Shown here one piece after another: positions 38,136 through 52,061 of a DNA stretch of 64,000 nucleotides. The notes beneath the pieces were generated by a model that was given only the letters and a program-made list of their open reading frames with translations, was not told the DNA's origin and did no database searches. This stretch comes from Actinomyces oris (GTDB lineage: Bacteria; Actinomycetota; Actinomycetes; Actinomycetales; Actinomycetaceae). Each line of letters starts with the position of its first letter. Position 1 is the first letter of the stretch. The stretch lies in the NCBI RefSeq assembly GCF_006546825.1, contig NZ_VICC01000004.1, positions 433,629 to 497,628 on the forward strand, given 5' to 3'. Made by a program: the position numbers and the translations under genes.

Positions 38136-38525
38136 ATGGCGAAGCTGACCACCGAAGAGCTCATCGAGCAGTTCAAGGAGCTCACCCTCATCGAGCTGTC
38201 CGAGTTCGTCAAGGCCTTCGAGGAGACCTTCGACGTTACCGCCGCCGCTCCGGCCGCCGTGGCCGTTGCCGCCGCCCCCGGCGCTGCCGGTGGTGACGCC
38301 GCCGCCGAGGAGAAGGACGAGTTCGACGTCATTCTCGAGGCCGCCGGCGACAAGAAGATCCAGGTCATCAAGGAGGTGCGCGCTCTGACCTCCCTCGGCC
38401 TGAAGGAGGCCAAGGAGCTCGTCGACGGCGCTCCCAAGCCCGTCCTCGAGGGCGCCAACAAGGAGGCCGCCGAGAAGGCCAAGGAGCAGCTCGAGGGCGC
38501 CGGCGCCACCGTCACCCTCAAGTGA
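38136..38525 (+). CDS. rplL: 50S ribosomal protein L7/L12
   Basis: Acidic stalk protein that recruits translation factors. The 129 residues show the N-terminal dimerisation domain, an Ala-rich hinge ([18 protein letters not shown]), and the C-terminal factor-binding domain ([39 protein letters not shown]). AAGGA precedes the ATG. A strong terminator follows, cutting it off from rpoB. The nuclease-like gene that separates it from rpoB is on the opposite strand. Confidence 0.97.
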   Translation: MAKLTTEELIEQFKELTLIELSEFVKAFEETFDVTAAAPAAVAVAAAPGAAGGDAAAEEKDEFDVILEAAGDKKIQVIKEVRALTSLGLKEAKELVDGAPKPVLEGANKEAAEKAKEQLEGAGATVTLK

Positions 38526-38585
38526 GTCTCTCCCCGCTGCCTGAGGCGGCCTGAGGGTCGCCGAGGGCCGGGGAAGCCCATCTTC

Positions 38586-38623
38586 ACCGGGTCCCGTCCA
38601 CCATGAGGTGGGCGGGACCCGGT
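38586..38623 (+). terminator. Terminator of rplJ-rplL
   Basis: A 17-bp stem pairs 38586-38602 with 38607-38623 (one G-U) around loop ATGA. It is one of the strongest hairpins in the window and lies 60 bp after rplL. The following bases are only partly T-rich (CGTGTT). Confidence 0.75.
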
Positions 38624-38680
38624 CGTGTTCCGGGGGCCTGGTGCCGTCCGGCCTCCGTGTGCTTCGACGTCGTCGGGCTC

Positions 38681-38803
38681 GGGGCGGTGGGGGATCGGGG
38701 ACGTACATGTGCGCCGAGGACTGAGATGTCCTCCAGGTCACTGAGGTCCGTCCCCAGTGGTCTGGAGGAGAACGCAGTCGCCGATCGGAAAGTACGTTCC
38801 CGA
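38681..38803 (+). repeat. 123-bp direct repeat, copy 1
   Basis: It differs from copy 2 (40178-40300) at only three positions and has the same orientation. Inside it, TCGGGGACGTAC (38695-38706) and GTACGTTCCCGA (38792-38803) are inverted copies with one mismatch, marking a 109-bp inner unit. Inner GGAC/GTCC and CCAG-CACTG/CAGTG-CTGG pairings suggest a folded RNA or DNA. Weaker similarity continues upstream of both copies (GACGTCGTCGGG at 38666 and 40136), with about 29 extra bp in copy 2. Confidence 0.9.
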
Positions 38804-38854
38804 TGTCGGTGGGCGCACGCGATGAGTCAGGAGGCGACGTCGAGAGCCGCGACC

Positions 38855-39976
38855 TCATGGCACCAGCACTCCGGGTGGACGCTCGCCCCACAGTCCGCCA
38901 CCTTGAAGCCCGGCCACCGGCGAGAGGCGGGAGACCACCTCCAGGGGGAACATCGACAGCAACCGGTCCGCCTGGGTGCGCATGTCGCTGAGCGAGGACC
39001 ACGTCGCCCGGAAGAACCTCCACCCCAGCGACTCGAGCTCGTCCTGGCGGAGCTTCTCGAGGAAGACGTCCTCCTCGGTGTGGTACTTGGTCCGGCCGTC
39101 GAACTCCGCAACGACATGGTGATCGGGCCAACCCAGGTCCAGGAAGCGGTCCTTGGACAGCCCCGGAACCGGGTACTGGGCGATGGCCTCGGGCAGCCCT
39201 ACCACGAGCGTCATCCACCGCAGCACACTCTCCCCGGGCGAGACCGCCCAAGGGGTGGCGGCGGCCAGTACCGCACGCGCCTGCGCTATCCCTCGCCGCC
39301 CCCGATGACGTGCCACGAGCTCCTCCCAGCAGGCGTGAGCCGAGCGCAGCCGCGTGGCGCAGGAATCTCGGTGCCACGGATCGGGTCGGCAGTGCCGGTT
39401 CAGAGCCGCATCGGCGATGGAGAGCGCGTTGAACGGGGGCTCGTCGCAGGCGCAGTCGAAGGCGGTGCGCAGCACGGACGTGACGGGAACCCCTCCAACC
39501 GTCTCGATCTCCTCGTCGCGCAGCTGAAGCCGGCGACGGTGCATTCGGATCGGGGTGGCCTCGGGGTGCGCGGGATCGATAGGAGCGGGTACTCCCGACG
39601 ACGGGTACCGGAAGGCGGGCAGTGTCGTTGTGGTCAGACGCGGGTTACCGGAGACGGCGAGGTAGACGTCCGGCTCACCTGTCCACATCGCCAGGCCATG
39701 AATCAGGGCGGCCGATGTGTGAGACAGACAGGTGGCGGAGGGGAGGAGTTGTTGCGCGGCAATCGCACGCGCTAAGGACACCATGAACCGCTGCTCCCAG
39801 CGTCGCCTGCCCGGGACTGCGTGCAGGTAGGCCCCCGGCATGAGTCGCAGCAGATCAGGATTGCGCGACGTGTGGAAGCGCTTGCGGCCACCTGAGTAGA
39901 TGATGGTCGGCCGAAGGTGCGCCGGGATCGGGCAGATGGGAGTGGGGCGGCTGGCAGTGGTGGCGACGGGGCTCAT
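38855..39976 (-). CDS. AbiEi/DUF559-like predicted nuclease
   Basis: A 373-residue protein in two parts. The N-terminal half (LSHTSAALIHGLAMW; DPDVYLAVSGNPR-like; RRRLQLRDEEIETVGGVPVTSVLRTAFDCAC) matches AbiEi-type antitoxin/DUF559-associated regions of actinobacteria. The C-terminal half has the PD-(D/E)XK nuclease look: FLDLGWPDHHVVAEFDGRTKYH (D, then ExDGxxKYH) and LRQDELESLGWRFFRAT. Its function, DNA repair or anti-phage, is not established. It is antisense to the ribosomal/RNA polymerase genes, lies between rplL and rpoB, and is bracketed by two 123-bp direct repeats. The chosen ATG at 39976 has no clear ribosome site. Confidence 0.72.
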   Translation of the reverse strand: MSPVATTASRPTPICPIPAHLRPTIIYSGGRKRFHTSRNPDLLRLMPGAYLHAVPGRRRWEQRFMVSLARAIAAQQLLPSATCLSHTSAALIHGLAMWTGEPDVYLAVSGNPRLTTTTLPAFRYPSSGVPAPIDPAHPEATPIRMHRRRLQLRDEEIETVGGVPVTSVLRTAFDCACDEPPFNALSIADAALNRHCRPDPWHRDSCATRLRSAHACWEELVARHRGRRGIAQARAVLAAATPWAVSPGESVLRWMTLVVGLPEAIAQYPVPGLSKDRFLDLGWPDHHVVAEFDGRTKYHTEEDVFLEKLRQDELESLGWRFFRATWSSLSDMRTQADRLLSMFPLEVVSRLSPVAGLQGGGLWGERPPGVLVP

Positions 39977-40671
39977 GCAGCGAGTCTTCTCAAGAGTTTC
40001 GGGGCATGGCGAGTGCAGAGCCCCGTGGGTGTGGACTCGCCGGAGTCTGAAGGCAGGAGTGCTTCGCTGTGGATCCCGCAGTGACCACTGAAAGTCCGCT
40101 TCCCGGACGAGATGCGGGAGCGACGTGCTCGTCGCGACGTCGTCGGGTTGGGACGGCCAGCAGGTGGACGGGTTGGAGGGGCGGTGGGGGATCGGGGACG
40201 TACATGTGCGCCGAGGACTGCGATGTCCTCCAGGTCACTGAGGTCCGTCCCCAGTGGTCTGGGGGAGAACGCAGTCGCCGATCGGAAAATACGTTCCCGA
40301 CGCCGTCGGCCGGAAGGTATCGGGCGGGCGCGCGGGGCTGGCGTGCCGGGCGCGAGCCGGCCGGCAGCCGCTCAGCGAGAGGCGCCCACTGAGGGACTCA
40401 GGTCACGCGACGGACACGGGTGGGGCAGTATGCGCGACTGTGGTGGGAATCGCAAGGAACCAGGGTGGATCGGCGTGGAGTCCTTGACGTCGGCCGTGTA
40501 CGCTAGCGCTTTGCGTGCATTGTGTGTATTGGTGCGAGGAGTATCTGCCCTCCGCACGGGCTTCGGCCTGTCGGAACCCTGGCGGGCGTGAGCCCGGCAA
40601 CGGAGATTCTACTCAACCCGGTGCCCGCAGTGCGCGTTGTGTGATCCCCGATCTGAGGGAAGGATCCCCCT
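39977..40671. promoter_or_regulatory. Long region between nuclease gene and rpoB: repeat copy 2, rpoB promoter/leader
   Basis: This 695-bp gap carries repeat copy 2 (40178-40300) and the rpoB upstream region. TTGACG (40484-40489) and TACGCT (40499-40504) are near-consensus hexamers but their 9-bp spacing means they belong to different promoters or one is fortuitous. The ~170-nt leader before rpoB may be regulatory. AAGGA at 40660-40664 is the rpoB ribosome site. I found no convincing gene. Confidence 0.5.
40178..40300 (+). repeat. 123-bp direct repeat, copy 2
   Basis: Partner of copy 1 (38681-38803): 120 of 123 positions match. Inverted ends are TCGGGGACGTAC (40192-40203) and ATACGTTCCCGA (40289-40300). 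It lies 202 bp upstream of the nuclease gene start (minus strand), whereas copy 1 lies just after its stop. The pair would permit deletion of the gene by homologous recombination. Confidence 0.9.
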
Positions 40672-44193
<3,522 letters not shown>

Positions 44194-44373
44194 GTGGCCA
44201 CCGCCTGGTGACGACTTCGTGACAACTTCATCGAGCCCCGGTTGAGGGCGGGTGGCCCACCCGCCGCCCGCCCTCCCACCAGGCTCGCAGGCGCCGTCGG
44301 AGTCATGGAACAACGACGACGGAACGCCCCCAGACCACCACCTGATGAGATTTCACCATCGGAAGTAGGAACT

Positions 44374-48327
<3,954 letters not shown>

Positions 48328-48369
48328 CCGAGCCTCCACCGGCCCCGCGAGGCCTGAGGTTCGCATAGC

Positions 48370-48405
48370 GTTCGGCCCGCTCCCCAGCAGGGGAGCGGGC
48401 CGAAC
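48370..48405 (+). terminator. Terminator of rpoBC
   Basis: A perfect 16-bp stem (48370-48385 and 48390-48405) around loop AGCA is followed by a weakly T-rich ACCGT. It sits 43 bp after rpoC and before the convergent DUF4862 gene, so it can end both. Confidence 0.8.
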
Positions 48406-48452
48406 ACCGTCAGAGACCGGGCGTGAAGGAGCCGGGCTCGGAGGAATGGGTC

Positions 48453-49409
48453 TCAGGCACTGAGCATGGTCTCGCGGACACGGCTGACCCAGGCGAGCTT
48501 GTCCTCCAGTGATGCGCTCGCCGGGGTGTTGATCTTGAGACCCTCGTAGACCTGGACGCCGTCGGTGGCCCGCATCGTGGCGGCCACCCTCTCCGCAGTG
48601 AGCCAGCTGGTGGGCTCGTGCTCAGCCAGCGGCAGGTGGGCGTCGGCCCACGCCCAGGCCCACTGCGTCTCCTCCGGTCCGGCGCCTGAGATCATGACGC
48701 CGCCCAGGAGGCCCGCCTCCACGAGCTCGCGCACGTGGTTCTCCGGGGTGGACGGGTCATGGGTCTCGATGACGGAGCGCCCCCAGTTGACGGTGATGAG
48801 TGCCGCGGTGTCCCGGCAGGCGTCGATCTCTTGGGCCAGTGTCAGGAAGGCCTTCTCCGAGGGGCCCACGCCGCCCTCGGCATCGCAGTGCTCCACGATC
48901 ATCCCCAGGCCGCGGGAGGAGAAGTCCTCGCTCAGCTCGCTCAAGGAGGCGTGGAAGGCCTCGGGGGTGGCCTGGTGGTGCGGCGCCGAGTGCAGCTCCA
49001 CCCGGGTGACGAGCCGCTCGCCCGCAGCCTCGTGCAGGCGGTCGACGGCCTCCAGCAGCGAGCGGGTGTAGGCCAGTGCCTGAGCGCGTCCGCCATCGTC
49101 GGGGGAGGCCAGTCCGAAGACGGGGTCGGCTCCGGCGCGCCCCATGGTGCCCGGGATCGCCGTGATGACGCACTGGTCGAAGCGCCCGGCCAGCTGCTCG
49201 GCCAGCCACGGCTCGGGGGCGTCCAGGGCCTCCCGGAAGGGCAGTTCGATGCCGTCGACCCAGCCGAGGTCGGCCAGCGCGGCGTACAGGGCGGCGGCAC
49301 CGCTGCGGTCCTCGTCGTCGGGCGGAAGCATGGGGTAGGCGCCGACGACGAAGGGCACGGTGCGGGGCTGGGCGGGTGTCTCAGTCCGATTCTCTGAGGT
49401 GGCGGACAT
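48453..49409 (-). CDS. DUF4862 family protein (TIM-barrel-like)
   Basis: A 318-residue actinobacterial protein resembling sugar-phosphate isomerase/epimerase TIM barrels: FVVGAYPMLPP at the N-terminus, VELHSAPHHQATPEAFHASL and GLGMIVEHCDAEGG with likely metal-ligand His/Glu residues, and TVNWGRSVIE near the C-terminus. DUF4862 genes are often found in sialic acid or sugar catabolic loci of actinobacteria, here divergent from the sialidase. ATG 49409 has AAGGAG upstream (complement). The reaction is unknown; sugar epimerisation or isomerisation is an inference. Confidence 0.82.
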   Translation of the reverse strand: MSATSENRTETPAQPRTVPFVVGAYPMLPPDDEDRSGAAALYAALADLGWVDGIELPFREALDAPEPWLAEQLAGRFDQCVITAIPGTMGRAGADPVFGLASPDDGGRAQALAYTRSLLEAVDRLHEAAGERLVTRVELHSAPHHQATPEAFHASLSELSEDFSSRGLGMIVEHCDAEGGVGPSEKAFLTLAQEIDACRDTAALITVNWGRSVIETHDPSTPENHVRELVEAGLLGGVMISGAGPEETQWAWAWADAHLPLAEHEPTSWLTAERVAATMRATDGVQVYEGLKINTPASASLEDKLAWVSRVRETMLSA

Positions 49410-49557
49410 GTGGTCTCCTTGAGGTTCAGGGATCGTGCTACAGTGCGCGATACATCAGACATCATATGACTGGATGTGCGGTGGCGCACCGTCGCGCACG
49501 GCACTGCCGGTCGTTCAACGCCGGCGGAGAGCCGCTGCCGGCACAAAGGACCTCCCC
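49410..49557. promoter_or_regulatory. Divergent regulatory region DUF4862/sialidase
   Basis: This 148-bp region serves both genes. It contains a GntR-type-looking inverted repeat at 49456-49472 (listed next) and the sialidase ribosome site AAAGGA near 49545. The stretch 49440-49475 is AT-rich compared with its surroundings. Confidence 0.5.
49456..49472. promoter_or_regulatory. Inverted repeat CAGACAT-CAT-ATGACTG, candidate GntR-family operator
   Basis: Arms CAGACAT and ATGACTG (inverse of CAGTCAT) match at 6 of 7 positions around a 3-nt centre; TCATATGA (49462-49469) is a perfect inner palindrome. Its ATACATCAGACAT context resembles FadR-subfamily GntR operators that control sugar and sialic acid genes. 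No regulator gene is in the window. Confidence 0.45.
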
Positions 49558-51990
49558 ATGCTCTTCGACGTCACCGCATCCGAGACCTCCCCCCTGAGCC
49601 TCAGCGAGCAGGATGTCGCCGCCCTGGCCGCCTGCGGGCGCGGCACGATCCTTTTCGACGTCGCCGCCCGCGCCGACGCCACCCTCATCGCTCTCACTGG
49701 CACCAACGGGCGGATCACCCTGTCGCTTCGCGCCGGCCGTCTCGACGGCGAGCAGGTCCTCGGCGCGGTCGGCCGTCCGGAGGGGTCCTCCGGAGCCGGG
49801 AGTGAGAGCGGTATCCAGCGGCGGGTTCTCGACGCCGAGGACGCCCTGGGCCTGGACGACGGCCGCCCCCACACGATCGCCGTCACCGTCAACGAGACCG
49901 GCACCCACCTCTACGCCGACGGCTACGAGTGCTTCTCCACGACGCTGGCGGCCTTCCTCGCCCAGATCGGGTTGACCGAGGTGCGCATCGACCCCGACGG
50001 GATCGCCGCGGTCACCCGTCTGGCCGCCTGGGACGAGCCGCTCAGCGACCGCGCCGTCATGGCCCAGTCCCTGGCCGCCACCCCACTGGTCCAGTTCGCG
50101 ACCAGTGAGCTCTCCGCCCGCGACGCCCGCCGCGCCGGAGCCCTGGCCACCGGCTCCATCCGGGCGTTACTGCGCACCCGGGGCCGCGGCCAGGGAGGCA
50201 CCATCGTCGCCGCGAGCGGCCAGGGCGGCACCCTGCACCTCGACATCGACGCGGGAGGTCTGAGCTACCGGGTGCTCCCCGGTGAGGACTCGTCGGAGAC
50301 CGAGCCCCTCATCGAGGCGCGAGCCCCGGGCCATTGGGACGACGGGACCTGGCACGACGTCGTGGTCACCTCGGGGCGCGGCGCGGTGGAGATCCACGTC
50401 GACGGCTACCAGGTGGTCCTGGTCCCCGGCGGCGCCTTCCTGGCCGACATCGCGCCGGTGACGCGCGTCGTGGTGGGCGCCGACCTGGACGGCAGGCGCC
50501 TCTTCGGCGAGGCGCAGACCGCCATGATCTACGACGCCGCCCTCACCGACGCCCAGATCAAGCGCCTGGCCGGGGCCGCCCCACTGCCCACGCGCGCCTT
50601 GTTCGACACCGGCTACCACGGCGCCCGGTCCTACCGGATCCCCTCCCTGCTCACCCTGGACAGCGGCGTCATTCTGGCCGGCGCCGACCAGCGCGTCTCC
50701 ATCCCCAACGACGCCCCCAACGACATCAACCTCGTCATGCGCCGCAGTCTCGACGGCGGGGCCACCTGGGAGGAGATGCGCACCCTGCTCAGCCTCCCGG
50801 GCACCGGGGCACTGGGCGCCAGCCTCATCGACTCCGTCCTGGTCCAGGACCGTTCCACCGGGCGCGTCATCTGCCTGGTCGACCAGTTCCCCGGGGGCAT
50901 CGGCCAGCCCAACGCGACCGTCGGCACCGGCTTCGATGAGCAGGGGCGCCGCGTGCTGCACAACCGCGCCGGCGAGCGCTTCGCCGTCGAGCCCGACGGC
51001 AGCGTCGTCACGGAGATCGGCGAGGCCACCGACTACCGCGTCATCCTCAGCGGCGATGACGCCGCCGGGGTGCGCGCCGGCGACGTGCTCCGGGGCGGCC
51101 GGGCGGCTGGCAGCATCTACCTCGCCCACGAGCAGGCCCCCGAGGACTGCCTCTTCCAGCACCGCGGCTCCCACCTGCTCATGCTCACCTCCGACGACGA
51201 CGGCGCCACCTGGTCTGAGCCGATCGACATCACCGCCCAGGTCAAGGCCGACTGGATGTGCTTCCTGGGAACCGGCCCCGGCAACGCCATCCAGCTGACC
51301 GCGCCGGAGCACGCCGGACGCATCCTCGCACCCGTCTACTACAGCCACGAGGCCGGCGGTACCGCCTACCTGTCCTGCGCCGCCATCTACTCCGACGACG
51401 GCGGGACCACCTGGACCCTGGGCGCCTCACCCAATGACGGACGCGAGGTGCTGGGCGCCGTCGTCCACTCCCGGGACCTGGCCGACGAGCGGGCCAGCCT
51501 GTACGAGTCCGTCCTCGTCGAAGGAACCGACGGCGCCGTACACGTGTGGGCCCGTAACCAGCACCCCTCGGGCAGAGTCGCCCACGCCGTCTCCCACGAC
51601 GGGGGCGTCACCTGGGGGGAAGTCGACTACGACGAGCAGCTCCCCGAGATCTTCTCCCAGCCCAACGCCATCGCCATCACCGGCCTGGAGGGCGCAGCGG
51701 CAGCGGGGGACGGCGATGGCGTCAAGGGTGCGGTCGGCCGGGGGATCGTCTTCGCCAACGCCTCCCGGATGCTGCCCTTCCGCGGCTGCGGTGTCCTGCG
51801 CCTGAGCTACGACGACGGCGCCACCTGGCCCCACAACCGAGTCGTCAACCCGCGCCACTACGTCTACCAGTGCATGGCCCAGCTGCCCAGCGGCGACATT
51901 GCCCTGCTGTGGGAGCGCGAGTGGCAGGGGCTGTTCCTGACCACCGTGCCACTGGTCTGGCTGACGAGCTCGCACTCGACCAGCAGCTGA
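49558..51990 (+). CDS. GH33 sialidase, no signal peptide
   Basis: An exo-alpha-sialidase of 810 residues. Two tandem LamG-like/sialidase N-terminal domains (about 1-185 and 190-345) precede the catalytic beta-propeller. YRIPSLL with R360 is the FRIP-type motif with the first catalytic Arg, and AGADQR holds the Asp. Five Asp boxes (SxDxGxTW type) start at 397, 545, 612, 679 and 750. The long gap between boxes 1 and 2 includes an insertion with AAGSIYLAHEQAPE, similar to the irregular domain of NanI/NanB-type enzymes. There is no signal peptide, anchor or sorting motif. ATG 49558 has AAAGGA upstream. It is followed by GH42 after 71 bp. Confidence 0.9.
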   Translation: MLFDVTASETSPLSLSEQDVAALAACGRGTILFDVAARADATLIALTGTNGRITLSLRAGRLDGEQVLGAVGRPEGSSGAGSESGIQRRVLDAEDALGLDDGRPHTIAVTVNETGTHLYADGYECFSTTLAAFLAQIGLTEVRIDPDGIAAVTRLAAWDEPLSDRAVMAQSLAATPLVQFATSELSARDARRAGALATGSIRALLRTRGRGQGGTIVAASGQGGTLHLDIDAGGLSYRVLPGEDSSETEPLIEARAPGHWDDGTWHDVVVTSGRGAVEIHVDGYQVVLVPGGAFLADIAPVTRVVVGADLDGRRLFGEAQTAMIYDAALTDAQIKRLAGAAPLPTRALFDTGYHGARSYRIPSLLTLDSGVILAGADQRVSIPNDAPNDINLVMRRSLDGGATWEEMRTLLSLPGTGALGASLIDSVLVQDRSTGRVICLVDQFPGGIGQPNATVGTGFDEQGRRVLHNRAGERFAVEPDGSVVTEIGEATDYRVILSGDDAAGVRAGDVLRGGRAAGSIYLAHEQAPEDCLFQHRGSHLLMLTSDDDGATWSEPIDITAQVKADWMCFLGTGPGNAIQLTAPEHAGRILAPVYYSHEAGGTAYLSCAAIYSDDGGTTWTLGASPNDGREVLGAVVHSRDLADERASLYESVLVEGTDGAVHVWARNQHPSGRVAHAVSHDGGVTWGEVDYDEQLPEIFSQPNAIAITGLEGAAAAGDGDGVKGAVGRGIVFANASRMLPFRGCGVLRLSYDDGATWPHNRVVNPRHYVYQCMAQLPSGDIALLWEREWQGLFLTTVPLVWLTSSHSTSS

Positions 51991-52061
51991 GCCCGACCGG
52001 CCCCGCCGACCCGGGTGCCCGCGGTGCACGGGGTGGGGGAGAGGTGGGGGAGAATCGCCCC

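Larger units (their letters stand above)
38526..38854. other. Intergenic region after rplL: terminator and repeat copy 1
   Basis: This 329-bp non-coding stretch holds the rplL terminator (38586-38623) and the first 123-bp direct repeat (38681-38803), both listed separately. No additional gene is supported. Confidence 0.7.

Noticed and set aside
37425..39377. Minus-strand frame running through rplJ, rplL and part of the nuclease gene
   Set aside because: It crosses a terminator, an attenuator and a repeat and is antisense to ribosomal proteins; the composition is a shadow.
38681..40300. Repeats as insertion-sequence ends with a transposase between them
   Set aside because: The repeats are direct, and the enclosed protein has no transposase motif.
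40484..40504. TTGACG/TACGCT as one rpoB promoter
   Set aside because: Spacing of 9 bp is too short for a single sigma-70-type promoter.
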